The notes under the pieces are model-generated. The model was not told the DNA's origin. It saw nothing but the letters and a program-made list of their open reading frames with translations, and did no database searches. Made by a program: the position numbers and the translations under genes. A stretch of DNA of 64,000 bases from Pseudovibrio ascidiaceicola. GTDB taxonomy: Bacteria > Pseudomonadota > Alphaproteobacteria > Rhizobiales > Stappiaceae. This document shows, piece after piece, positions 9,981 through 18,484 of the stretch (position 1 is the stretch's first letter; every line of letters starts with the position of its first letter). The DNA lies in contig NZ_FOSK01000010.1 in NCBI RefSeq assembly GCF_900114245.1, positions 124,001 through 188,000 of the forward strand, given 5' to 3'.

Positions 9981-11654
9981 TCAGGCAACCGCTTCCACCG
10001 GTTTGGGCTGGGAGCGTCTGGTCAATTTTTGTCGGTCTACAGTGCCATCATCTGTCAATGGCAAGGCGCGCAGGGACAGAATTCTATGTGGCATCATTGT
10101 CAGGCTGACGCGTGATGCGTCGAGGTAGGCGTAAAAGGCTTCTACATCAACGAGAAGACCTTCTGACGGTACCACCGCGACCATAAGGCGTGCACCCATT
10201 AATTCATCTTCTACCAGAAAAGCAGCCGCTTCTTTTACCCCCGAGAATTCACTGTATATTTCGTCGAGACGTTCCAGTTCGAGCAATCCGGGTGCTTTTT
10301 GACCGGGCGTTCCGAAGCCATGGATCGCTCCGGTAACCTCATGCACGCCAACAGGGATTTGAGTAATGAGCCCGTGTTCATTTTGCTCATTGCTGAAGAA
10401 TGTCAGGTGAGATTGGCTGGTCGGCCAATCTGCATCCGGGACCATTGCACCCTTGAGTTTGAGGTGGTATCCGGGCGCGGTTGTTGAAAATTCTTGTGAA
10501 ATTTCCTCATTTATTTCAACGGGATCAATATTAATAAGACACGGGCCGTGCGTGGATGTGCTTGGTGCAAACTGGTTGCCTGGAATGAGCGGGACAGGCT
10601 CTTCAGAGGTTCCTCGCAAATGTGCGACCAGTGCATATTCATCCAACACATGAAGGTCTGTCACCACTCCTTTAGCCTTGTATTTGGCAGGCTTTGGAGA
10701 GGTGATCGCCCATGTGGCAACTGTGTTTGTTTTCCAGCCTTCCAAGGCTCCATCGATGTGAGAAGCAAGCGGTCCAGGGGTCAAAATATAATTTGCCTCA
10801 ATGGAGCGTGCATGATCGGTCAATGTGGATAAAGCATGTGGATGGTGGAGGTGCAGCGTCCCTTCGCTCAGCAGCCACGGGACCAAACCGGCGCCAATTC
10901 CTGTAATTCCGCACAAAATATACGGTAGCAAAATCCGCGCGCCCGGCTCCAGCCTTGTTTCGAGAAACGGCATAAGGCCTGTGGAGACCCAGTGGTTATG
11001 GCTGCGCGGGATTGGGCTGATTTCAGAGCCAGAGTGAACCCAAGTGAGTGTGGCTACATGATTGGCAGGTGCGCCATCCCGATCTACCACCGGCTCCGGG
11101 AAGGAATCTCCGCTCTCAGCCAGCATAGGTGCCATATCGATGAGGCCGTCGGGAATGTCGCTGCCGAGACCAAAAACGAAACGCAAAGAGAAAAAGTCAG
11201 CGGCGGCGTCGCGCGCTTCTTCACCGAGCATACGGGTTTCAACACGGTCCGCTGTGATCAATGCTTTGGCATCTACTGTGCTGAGTGCGCGCAGAATCTC
11301 AGAGTGGCGCCAGTGCAGCGGGAAGGGGGAAACAATCAGGCCAGCGCGTAATGCGCCAAGGATGCAAAGAACATTATCGACTGTATTGGGAGATTGCAGG
11401 CCCAAAATGTGGTCAGGCTCCATCCCTACAGCTGCGAAGAAGCCAGCAATTCTGCTGATTTCCTGTTCTGCCTCGGCATAGGTCAGATGGCGTGGTTTGC
11501 CGCCGGTCCATGTTTCTCTGTCGGGTGCATCGACCAATGCCAAGCGGTTTGGATGTTTTTGCGCAGCACGGCGGAACAACATATCAAGAGTGATATTGCC
11601 CCAAACTCCAGTTGTGCTGTGGTTTGCAATGGCATCGGTATTTGACAGTATCAT
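9981..11654 (-). CDS. Acyl-CoA synthetase-like (AMP-dependent ligase) protein, probably degenerate
   Basis: This 557-residue protein has the overall layout of the ANL superfamily: the N-terminal domain has LTYAEAEQEISRIAGFF and the typical GALRAGLIVSPFPLHWR region. The core motifs are eroded. The phosphate-binding loop (usually T-S-G-T-T-G-x-P-K) reads WVHSGSEISPIPRSHNHW; no YGxTE or Y-x-TGD motif is visible; and the C-terminal catalytic lysine position (usually GK) reads DDGTVDRQKL. Adenylation is therefore doubtful. Family members of this length normally activate fatty or aromatic acids. It heads a two-gene operon with the degenerate PleD-like gene. No carrier protein gene is adjacent. Confidence 0.75.
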   Translation of the reverse strand: MILSNTDAIANHSTTGVWGNITLDMLFRRAAQKHPNRLALVDAPDRETWTGGKPRHLTYAEAEQEISRIAGFFAAVGMEPDHILGLQSPNTVDNVLCILGALRAGLIVSPFPLHWRHSEILRALSTVDAKALITADRVETRMLGEEARDAAADFFSLRFVFGLGSDIPDGLIDMAPMLAESGDSFPEPVVDRDGAPANHVATLTWVHSGSEISPIPRSHNHWVSTGLMPFLETRLEPGARILLPYILCGITGIGAGLVPWLLSEGTLHLHHPHALSTLTDHARSIEANYILTPGPLASHIDGALEGWKTNTVATWAITSPKPAKYKAKGVVTDLHVLDEYALVAHLRGTSEEPVPLIPGNQFAPSTSTHGPCLINIDPVEINEEISQEFSTTAPGYHLKLKGAMVPDADWPTSQSHLTFFSNEQNEHGLITQIPVGVHEVTGAIHGFGTPGQKAPGLLELERLDEIYSEFSGVKEAAAFLVEDELMGARLMVAVVPSEGLLVDVEAFYAYLDASRVSLTMMPHRILSLRALPLTDDGTVDRQKLTRRSQPKPVEAVA

Positions 11655-11723
11655 TTAAGGTAAGTCCGCTAAGCGACTGAGAAATTAGAGATTCGATAAT
11701 TTGGTTAATAGACACTTTTGTTG

Positions 11724-11756
11724 AGTAGGCTGCCTTCATCAAGAACGCAGCCTACT
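11724..11756 (-). terminator. Strong hairpin, terminator of the YejA-like gene
   Basis: AGTAGGCTGC (11724-11733) pairs perfectly with GCAGCCTACT (11747-11756) around a 13-base loop, 15 bases beyond the stop of the gene at 11771. The T-run lies on the plus-strand side (TTTTT), while the minus-strand tail is CAACAAAAG. It may therefore work as an intrinsic terminator only weakly in the direction of the gene, or act as an RNA-stabilising end. Confidence 0.55.
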
Positions 11757-11770
11757 TTTTATGTGTTTAT

Positions 11771-13633
11771 CTACTCTTTAGGTGCATCCCACCAGTTATC
11801 GAACTGCATGCCGTACAGCGGTGATTTGGCTGGGTGCTCAACGGTTGTCCATCGTGCAACCCACTCAGCAGGGGCGTGATAGAGCGGAATTGCATAAAAG
11901 CCAGAGATCAGAACACGGTCGAATGCGCGGACTGCGGCTACAAACTCCTCACGGGTGCGGGCCGCTACCATGGCGTCAATCAATGCATCGATTGCAGGTT
12001 CTTTTGCGCCGACAATGTTTCTGGAGCTTTTGGTGTCTGCTGCCTGAGATGACCAGCGCGCATATTGCTCACCGCCAGGAGAAAGGGACGCAAACCAAGT
12101 GTTGAAGAGTGCGTCAAACCCAAAAGATGCGCGACGCTCTTCGAACTGGGCGGCGTCGACCGTTCTCACTGAGATTTCGATGCCCAGAAGTTTGGCCGTG
12201 CGCTGCAATGCAAGCGCGACTTTCTCTTCATCCTGAACGCGAACAAGAATTTCAAAGCTGAGTTGCTCGCCGGACTTTGCGTTGACCAGTTTGCCTTGAT
12301 CAAGATTGTAGCCTGCCTGTTTGAAGAGGCTTAGTGCGTCACGTAGTACCTTGCGGTCACGTCCTGATCCATCTGCCTCGGATGGGCGCCATGTTCCTGC
12401 CAGAACCTCGTCTGTGACCGCATTCGGGTATGGTTCAAGAAGCTTCTTTTCCAACTCGTTCGCCGGACGGCCAATGGAGGAGAGGTCAGAGTTGTCCCAA
12501 TATCCGTCTGTGCGTTTGTACAGTCCATTGAAGAGGGTTCTGTTGATCCATTGAAAGTCCAACAGCATGCCAAGAGCTTGACGGACACGTTTGTCAGAGA
12601 ACTGGGGGCGACGGGTATTGAACGCAATGCCGGTCATGCTTGGTGGCGTGCCGCGCTCAAAAACGTCTTTGACAACCTTGCCTTCTTCAAACGCAGGAAA
12701 GTCACCTGCATTTTTCCATAGGCTTGGGTTGCCATAGATGAGTGCCTCTGTGTCCCCTTTGCGGAACGCTTCCTGCAATGCGTTGTAATCCCTGAAATAA
12801 TCAACGGTCACTTCATTGAAGTTATCAAAGCCGATTTTTTGAGGCAGGTCTTTTGCCCAATAATCGTCCCGGCGAGTGTAGGTGGTGCGTCTACCGGGAT
12901 CAATTTCAGAGAAAGTGTAAGGACCAGTTCCGATTGGCGGTGTTAGCGTGGTGTTGCCGAACGTTTCAGGATCAGTTGTGCGGCTGTTGAAAATAGGGGC
13001 CAGAGCAATGAGCAGTGGAAGCTCACGGTCGCTGCCATCTTTAAAATGCAGCTTTACGGAATGTGCCCCCGTTTTTTCGAACTTGACGACTTTACCATAC
13101 CAGCGTGCATAAGGCGGGCGGCCATGATCGCGGATGGTTTCAAGAGAAAAGATAATATCGTCAACGGTTAACGGGTCACCGTTGGAAAACTTTGCTGCAG
13201 GATTCAGACGAAATTCGATCCAGTTCCGCTCTTCTGGCATCCGCACAGCTTCAGCAAGGTGTGCATACAATGTGAATGCTTCGTCATTGGTGCGAAGAAG
13301 GAGGCTCTCCAGGATGAAAGAGCCCATCTGACGCTCTTTCATGCCGCGTGCGGATGTCCATGCTCCTTTGAGAGCAAAGGAATTGAGACTATCAAAGGTA
13401 CCTTGAACGCCGAGAGAAAGGCGACCGCCTTTAGGAGCTTCCGGGTTTGCATAGGGCAGGTGGGTGTAATCTGCTGGTAACGCAGGTTTCCCATGCATTG
13501 CAATAGCATGGCTCCAAGGAACAGTATCCTGAGCCAGTGCAGTTGAACAAGCTAATGTTGCCATACCGGAAATGACAACAAGCCCTTTCGTAAAATTGTT
13601 TATTCCATTCACATAGGATCGGAATTTGGTCAT
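11771..13633 (-). CDS. Periplasmic solute-binding protein, family 5 (YejA-like)
   Basis: This is a dipeptide/oligopeptide-type extracellular solute-binding protein of 620 residues. A signal peptide is clear (residues 1 to about 35, ending CSTALAQ). The mature N-terminus has the YejA-type segments HAIAMHGKPALP and ANPEAPKGGRLSLGVQG. The start at ATG 13633 is fixed by TAGGAG eight bases upstream; a longer frame to 13669 lacks a site. YejA feeds an ABC importer that takes up peptides such as microcin C in enterobacteria. No permease or ATPase genes flank it here, so it is an orphan binding protein and its partner must lie elsewhere. Confidence 0.88.
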   Translation of the reverse strand: MTKFRSYVNGINNFTKGLVVISGMATLACSTALAQDTVPWSHAIAMHGKPALPADYTHLPYANPEAPKGGRLSLGVQGTFDSLNSFALKGAWTSARGMKERQMGSFILESLLLRTNDEAFTLYAHLAEAVRMPEERNWIEFRLNPAAKFSNGDPLTVDDIIFSLETIRDHGRPPYARWYGKVVKFEKTGAHSVKLHFKDGSDRELPLLIALAPIFNSRTTDPETFGNTTLTPPIGTGPYTFSEIDPGRRTTYTRRDDYWAKDLPQKIGFDNFNEVTVDYFRDYNALQEAFRKGDTEALIYGNPSLWKNAGDFPAFEEGKVVKDVFERGTPPSMTGIAFNTRRPQFSDKRVRQALGMLLDFQWINRTLFNGLYKRTDGYWDNSDLSSIGRPANELEKKLLEPYPNAVTDEVLAGTWRPSEADGSGRDRKVLRDALSLFKQAGYNLDQGKLVNAKSGEQLSFEILVRVQDEEKVALALQRTAKLLGIEISVRTVDAAQFEERRASFGFDALFNTWFASLSPGGEQYARWSSQAADTKSSRNIVGAKEPAIDALIDAMVAARTREEFVAAVRAFDRVLISGFYAIPLYHAPAEWVARWTTVEHPAKSPLYGMQFDNWWDAPKE

Positions 13634-13933
13634 TCGAATTTCTCCTAGGGCGTCCGCAGAAACTAGCAATAATACGATTCTGAGGAAATTTCAGCCTACG
13701 AGGCTTTGGAAAAGGACAGTAACCACCCCAATCTATAGGTGGAAAAATGGTTCCGAGGCGTTTAAAGAGTACATAAGTAGCATTTAACAGAAGCGTTGCC
13801 TTTTTTTCAGCTCTGTTCTGAGTATGCTTGGCGCCGAACAAGCAGTCAAAACACTGTTGAACTTAAAAAATGGTTGCTGCGTAATTGCCGGAGGCATCGT
13901 TTTGCACCGGATCAAACTTTGAGGAAATTTGGG
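13634..13933. other. Divergent promoter region between the YejA-like gene and ialB
   Basis: These 300 bases hold the ribosome sites of both divergent genes and presumably both promoters. I see no clear operator, RNA gene or repeat. The open frame that extends upstream of ialB to 13796 has no ribosome site and no protein-like start. Confidence 0.6.
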
Positions 13934-14548
13934 ATGGCCGTTAATTTTAAGGGCGTTCTGACTGGTGGGATTATTGCAGCAATGGCCGCAGTTGGCTTTG
14001 CAGGCACCAGTGTTGCACAGAATGCACAGGCAGACGATGCTTGGGTGAAAGTTTGTAACACTGATCCTAAATCCAAGAAAGAATTTTGCCTTATCACACA
14101 AGAACTGCGCACGGACACAGGCCAGTTCCTAGCTCAAGCTGTCGTGCGTGAAGTGACCGGTGAAAGCCGCAAGTTGCTGCACCTTGCTGTTCCTCCAGGA
14201 ATGCTGATTCAGCCTGGTCTTCGTGTACAGGTTGATGGTGGCAAACAGTCTGAAGCTAAATATACAATTTGTTTTCCAAACGCTTGTATTGCCGAGATGG
14301 TTATTGATGACACCTTCATCGGTGGCCTGAAAAAAGGTGGCAAGCTGATCATTACTACGTTGAACCAGCAGGGTAAGGCACGTCCATTCGACCTTACTTT
14401 GAAAGGGTTCACCCGTATTTATGATGGTGAAGCTATCAAGCCTGAAGAACTCCAGGCAAAGCAGGAGCGCCTGCAGTCTGAGCTTCAGAAGCGTGCCGAG
14501 GCCGCTCGTCAGAAGCTGATTGAGCAGCAGCGTCAAGCAAACCAGTAA
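13934..14548 (+). CDS. Invasion-associated locus B (IalB) family protein
   Basis: This 204-residue exported protein belongs to the IalB family, common in Rhizobiales and named for the Bartonella invasion locus. A signal peptide with the hydrophobic run GGIIAAMAAVGFAG ends near AQNAQA. The mature part has the family traits: WVKVC then a paired cysteine in KEFCLI, PPGMLIQPGLRVQVDGG, and CFPNAC with a second cysteine pair. The C-terminal 40 residues are a charged helix (QAKQERLQSELQKRAEAARQ). I chose ATG 13934 because GAGG lies about nine bases upstream and the signal peptide begins there. The molecular role of the family is unknown; an envelope or periplasmic function is likely. Confidence 0.88.
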   Translation: MAVNFKGVLTGGIIAAMAAVGFAGTSVAQNAQADDAWVKVCNTDPKSKKEFCLITQELRTDTGQFLAQAVVREVTGESRKLLHLAVPPGMLIQPGLRVQVDGGKQSEAKYTICFPNACIAEMVIDDTFIGGLKKGGKLIITTLNQQGKARPFDLTLKGFTRIYDGEAIKPEELQAKQERLQSELQKRAEAARQKLIEQQRQANQ

Positions 14549-14570
14549 TTTGGTTTTCGCGTTAAGAATT

Positions 14571-14604
14571 AAAAAACCCGAAGGAATTTTCCTTCGGGTT
14601 TTTT
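14571..14604 (+). terminator. Bidirectional terminator between ialB and hspQ
   Basis: A run of six A, then CCCGAAGGAA, is mirrored by TTCCTTCGGG and six T: a perfect 16-base inverted repeat with almost no loop. It lies 22 bases after ialB and about 58 before the stop of the convergent hspQ, so it can serve both. Confidence 0.93.
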
Positions 14605-14662
14605 ATTGATCTGATGATCTTGAAGAAATGCGGTTTCCATGAAGAGAATTCAGGAACCGGCT

Positions 14663-14995
14663 TTAATGAATTTCTACATCCTTGACGATGTAGTCTCCAT
14701 CGGTGGTCTCATCAAAAAACTCATCGACCTGCGGATGTCGCACAGGTTCGCCACTGTCGTCTTTTTCCAGATTCTGCTCCGAGACATAAGCAATGTATTC
14801 ACTCTCAGCGTTTTCAGCGAGAAGGTGATAAAAAGGCTGGTCCTTGCTTGGGCGTGCTTCTTCGGGAATTGACTCCCACCACTCTTCTGTATTGTCGAAT
14901 GTGGGATCAACGTCGAAGACTATGCCACGGAACGGGTACAGGCGGTGACGTACGACCTGTCCAATTCTGAATTTCGCGGTTCTAATTGTCTCCAT
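14663..14995 (-). CDS. hspQ: Heat shock protein HspQ
   Basis: HspQ is a small hemimethylated-DNA-binding-fold protein first seen in E. coli, where it acts as a specificity-enhancing factor for the Lon protease. The 110-residue protein shows the near-invariant core: KFRIGQVVRHRLYPFRGIVF, then DVDPTFDNTEEWWESIP, RPSKDQPFYHLLAE and YIAYVSEQNL. Its acidic C-terminal tail is typical. It runs convergent to ialB and is monocistronic. The 212 bases upstream separate it from the lyase gene and should contain its promoter. Confidence 0.95.
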   Translation of the reverse strand: METIRTAKFRIGQVVRHRLYPFRGIVFDVDPTFDNTEEWWESIPEEARPSKDQPFYHLLAENAESEYIAYVSEQNLEKDDSGEPVRHPQVDEFFDETTDGDYIVKDVEIH

Positions 14996-15174
14996 AATCC
15001 ACCAAGCTTTCGAAGATACTGTATCTTGTCAGGGCGCCTTAAAGGTCATGTCATGCGCGTATTGTCAAGCTATATAGCGCAGCAAAGAGGCGAGAGGCAG
15101 CACAAACCGATCAAAATGTGACGTTTGGGGATGAATAGCTCCTCACATTTCATTGATATGCACATCTGCAGGGT

Positions 15175-15200
15175 TGAAGAGTGGCGCCGACCACTCTTCA
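15175..15200 (-). terminator. Perfect hairpin after the malyl-CoA lyase-like gene
   Basis: TGAAGAGTGG (15175-15184) and CCACTCTTCA (15191-15200) form a 10-bp stem with a six-base loop, seven bases beyond the stop codon of the lyase gene. There is no T-run on the minus strand, so it may be a Rho-dependent or RNA-stabilising 3' end. Confidence 0.5.
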
Positions 15201-15207
15201 GGATTGA

Positions 15208-16245
15208 TTATTGGAAAGTTTCTGCCAAATCCGGGTCTTTTGAGATGACCAGATCAGCCAGATCACAGATAACTTTTGCCTGTTTCCAGGTCGCATCATC
15301 CTGCATTTTTCCATCCAGCATGACTGCACCCGTTCCGTCTGGCATTGCCTCCAGAATTCTGCGGGCAAATTTCACTTCATCTGGCTCTGGGGAGAAGACT
15401 GATTTTGCGATGCCAATCTGGCTTGGGTGCAGGGTCCAGGTTCCAAGGCAGCCCATGAGGAATGAGTTGCGGAACTGAGCCTCACATGCGGCAGGATCGC
15501 TGAAGTCTCCGAAAGGTCCATAGAATGGCTTGATGCCTGCGGCCAAGCATGCATCTACCATTTTGGCGACGGTGTAGTGCCATAGATCCTGCTGGTAGCG
15601 TGTGCGTGGTGCATCACCGTCGGAATCAGCCAGTACCTGATAGTCAGGATGACCACCGCCAACGCGAGTTGTTTTCATACCACGGGAGGCCGCAAGATCT
15701 GCTGGACCGAGGCTCATGCCGTGCATGCGCGGACTGGCTGTGGCAATGGCTTCTACGTTGTTGACGCCTTCAGCTGTTTCCAGAATAGCGTGGATCTGGA
15801 TTGGCTTTTTCACGCCTGCCTTGGCTTCCAGTTGAGCGAGTAATTGATCCAAATAGTGAATGTCCCATGGGCCGTTCACTTTTGGCAGCATGATCACATC
15901 AAGCTTGTTGCCGCAGCGGGTTACGATTTCAGTGATGTCGTCCAGTATCCACGGGCTTTCCAGTGAATTGATGCGCGTCCAGAGCTTTGTAGAGCCAAAG
16001 TCATTGTCATTGGCCATCTGGATGAAGCCCTCACGGGCATTGAGTTTTTCATCGGCTGGAATCGCGTCTTCCAGGTTGCCGAGAATTACATCCACCTGCG
16101 AAATCATCTGCGGGATCTTCGCACGCATCTTTTTGATATGCGGGGGCACGAAGTGGATCATGCGTTCCAGCGCGACAGGTGGCTCAGCAAACGGTGTTGG
16201 GGCACCAATGGCCAGAGGTTTATAAAAGGAACGATAAGTTTTCAT
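15208..16245 (-). CDS. HpcH/HpaI aldolase family, L-malyl-CoA / beta-methylmalyl-CoA lyase-like
   Basis: This 345-residue TIM-barrel lyase resembles the Mcl1 group, which cleaves malyl-CoA to acetyl-CoA and glyoxylate and beta-methylmalyl-CoA to propionyl-CoA and glyoxylate. It shows [13 protein letters not shown] (metal and CoA region), KLWTRINS, the glutamate of [33 protein letters not shown] and [18 protein letters not shown], all characteristic. It is somewhat longer than the Rhodobacter Mcl1 enzyme. It may serve the ethylmalonyl-CoA pathway or glyoxylate assimilation; no other pathway gene is next to it. A separate CitE-like lyase lies at 45274. A 10-bp hairpin follows the stop. Confidence 0.85.
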   Translation of the reverse strand: MKTYRSFYKPLAIGAPTPFAEPPVALERMIHFVPPHIKKMRAKIPQMISQVDVILGNLEDAIPADEKLNAREGFIQMANDNDFGSTKLWTRINSLESPWILDDITEIVTRCGNKLDVIMLPKVNGPWDIHYLDQLLAQLEAKAGVKKPIQIHAILETAEGVNNVEAIATASPRMHGMSLGPADLAASRGMKTTRVGGGHPDYQVLADSDGDAPRTRYQQDLWHYTVAKMVDACLAAGIKPFYGPFGDFSDPAACEAQFRNSFLMGCLGTWTLHPSQIGIAKSVFSPEPDEVKFARRILEAMPDGTGAVMLDGKMQDDATWKQAKVICDLADLVISKDPDLAETFQ

Positions 16246-16438
16246 CTGGCTAGCTCCCTCCCGAGCCGAAATGGAAATTCAGAGGGGAGTATACAGAATA
16301 TTGTGCGGTGCAAAATCAGCTCTTTGGGCTAAGTCCTGAAGCCGTTTGTCTTTTGTCAGAATTGATTATAGGGCTTCAGTTTTTGCTTATGTGTGCCACC
16401 AGTTTTCGTTTAGCGACGGTACACAGTGAGTGAACTGG

Positions 16439-17332
16439 CTAAATCCACTTCTTCATGATCCACATCCACTGTGATGGTTCTTCGCGGATCCATTCTTCAA
16501 ACTGGTCGTGTACTGCCTGCGTTGTGGTGATTGCATCCTGTACACGGTCTTTGGTGCGTGCGACCGGTATTTCCTTGGCAATGATGTCGAAGCGGGAGCC
16601 TTTTTTACGGCGCGCAACCACAGCAATAAGGCGCTTGTTCATAGTACGCGCAAGCGCAGCCGGAATGTGTGTTGCTGCTGAAGGTTGTTTGAAAAACTCA
16701 ATTTTGACGCCGCGGTGATCGCGTACGTCTGCGACGAAGGCAACCGAGCCCTTTTTACGCAGGATTGAAATGATCTTTGTGCCGGTGTCGTGGCCTTTGC
16801 AAAACAAGCCAAGTTTATAGAGAAAGTTTCTTTTCCCGACCAAATATTCTTCAGAATAAGGGTTCTTCAGTTTTTGATAGACCCCTGCGAGCGGGAGACC
16901 AAGTTCCTCTGCTTTGTCGGAAACAACTTCCCAGTTACCGGAGTGCATGGTTACAAGTACGGCGCCTTCACCAACTGAGGGTTCAAAGACCTCTGGGTTT
17001 ACATAGGTGACGCGGCTCGGATCCTTGTGGATTTTGGAGAGTAAAACGGTTTCAGCAGAGACCCGACCAAGGTTTTCCCACATATCCCGGACAATTTTAT
17101 CTGCTTCATTGAGCGTCATTTCCGGATAGGCGGCCATGATGTGCGCTTTAGCTCGGGCATGCCTATGGGTCATCGGGGCGATCAAGCGCCACATGTTTCC
17201 CATAAAAGCGGAGGACCAATCCAGCGGCATAGAGCGCAGAATTCCGCCGATAAATCTTAGAGCCAGCCATTCAGCACGAAAGCTGAGCTTCTCGCGACGT
17301 GTCAGTGGGCGACGGGATTTTTTAGCTTTCAT
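16439..17332 (-). CDS. Lysophospholipid acyltransferase, LpxL/HtrB family
   Basis: This is a 297-residue member of the lipid A late acyltransferase family, which transfers an acyl chain onto lipid A precursors at the inner membrane. The catalytic HX4(D/E) motif is visible as TMHSGNWEVVSDKAEE near residue 130, and the downstream block FVADVRDHRGVKIEFFKQPS matches the conserved second region. A basic N-terminus precedes a weak hydrophobic segment (WLALRFIGGILRSMPLDW). AAAGG lies before the ATG. It is divergent from the AEC permease gene. Which acyl position it modifies cannot be told from sequence. Confidence 0.88.
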   Translation of the reverse strand: MKAKKSRRPLTRREKLSFRAEWLALRFIGGILRSMPLDWSSAFMGNMWRLIAPMTHRHARAKAHIMAAYPEMTLNEADKIVRDMWENLGRVSAETVLLSKIHKDPSRVTYVNPEVFEPSVGEGAVLVTMHSGNWEVVSDKAEELGLPLAGVYQKLKNPYSEEYLVGKRNFLYKLGLFCKGHDTGTKIISILRKKGSVAFVADVRDHRGVKIEFFKQPSAATHIPAALARTMNKRLIAVVARRKKGSRFDIIAKEIPVARTKDRVQDAITTTQAVHDQFEEWIREEPSQWMWIMKKWI

Positions 17333-17533
17333 ATTGGCCTTTGGGCGGATGGAGCTTTCCAGTTCCGTTTACTCGCATACTATAGTGTCGTAGTTGCCGG
17401 TATGCCAACCTCTGTAGAATGGCTATATACGCTCAACTCGGACATGGTGATTAGCCAATCAGCATTTCAAAAGCAACTCATTCTCCAGTTGGATGCGGAG
17501 AACACTAAAAAATTGCATGGGGAAATGGTTTAG

Positions 17534-18484
17534 ATGCTCAATGTTGTTAATTTGGCAATGCCATTTTTCCTGCTCATCTTCCTGGGGTTTGTTTCTGGTC
17601 GCGGTGCGAAACTCTCACGCGAGGGTTTGGCATGGATGAACTTTTTCGTGATTTATCTGGCGTTGCCTGCGTTGTTCTTTCAGTTGCTTTCCGAAACGCC
17701 GCTGGAAGAGCTTGCAACGTTTGATTTTGTCGCTGCGACTACATTTTCCACCTTTGCCATGTTTGTGCTGGCTTATGCTTTTGCACGCTTCATATTGCGC
17801 GGTAGCATTGGTGAAGCGACTGTGCAGGCCCTGGTCGGTTCTTATTCCAATATTGGTTATATGGGGCCTGGCGTTACTCTTGCTGTTCTTGGGGCAGGGG
17901 CGGCGGTGCCGACGGCTTTGATCTTGTGTTTTGATACAATCCTGCTGTTCATTCTCGTTCCCATGATGATGTCGATTGGTGGCGCTCGAAACATCAAGTT
18001 TGGGCCTCTGGCCTTTGAGATTTTCAAGAAGATCATCACACACCCGTTTATTCTTGCGGTGTTTGCAGGCATTTTAGCTGCTGCGATTGAGTTCAAGCCA
18101 CCTGTTGCGCTCGATCAGACCATCTCGTTTTTGCGACAAGCAGCAGCACCTTGTGCATTGTTTGCCATGGGTGTGACGATTGCCTTGCAGCCTAGCCGGA
18201 GAACGGCGAAGGAGCTGCCGATCCTGCTGCTTATCAAGCTGGTGGTGCATCCAATCCTTGTGTTTGTGTTGTTGGAGTGGATTGGGGGCTTTGATAGTCT
18301 GTGGATCTCAACCGCTGTTTTAATGGCTGCTTTGCCACCAGCTGCGAATGTTTATGTGCTGGCACAGCATTATTCGAGCTATGTGGAGCGCGCCTCTACA
18401 GCCGTACTGTACGGAACGTTGGCATCCGTTGTTACGTTGCCAACGCTCATTTATCTCATTCAATCAGGAATACTGGTGCCTTAA
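17534..18484 (+). CDS. AEC-family (auxin efflux carrier type) permease
   Basis: This 316-residue protein is almost wholly hydrophobic, with about ten membrane segments and the two-half organisation of the AEC family. Typical motifs are a short FLLIFLGFVSGR N-terminus, NIGYMGPGVTLAVLG in the first half, and PPAANVYVLAQHY in the second half. Bacterial members export organic acids such as malate or malonate, or amino acids. The stop codon overlaps the stop of the convergent UbiH-like gene by four bases (18481-18484), so no terminator separates them. The substrate is unknown. Confidence 0.88.
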   Translation: MLNVVNLAMPFFLLIFLGFVSGRGAKLSREGLAWMNFFVIYLALPALFFQLLSETPLEELATFDFVAATTFSTFAMFVLAYAFARFILRGSIGEATVQALVGSYSNIGYMGPGVTLAVLGAGAAVPTALILCFDTILLFILVPMMMSIGGARNIKFGPLAFEIFKKIITHPFILAVFAGILAAAIEFKPPVALDQTISFLRQAAAPCALFAMGVTIALQPSRRTAKELPILLLIKLVVHPILVFVLLEWIGGFDSLWISTAVLMAALPPAANVYVLAQHYSSYVERASTAVLYGTLASVVTLPTLIYLIQSGILVP

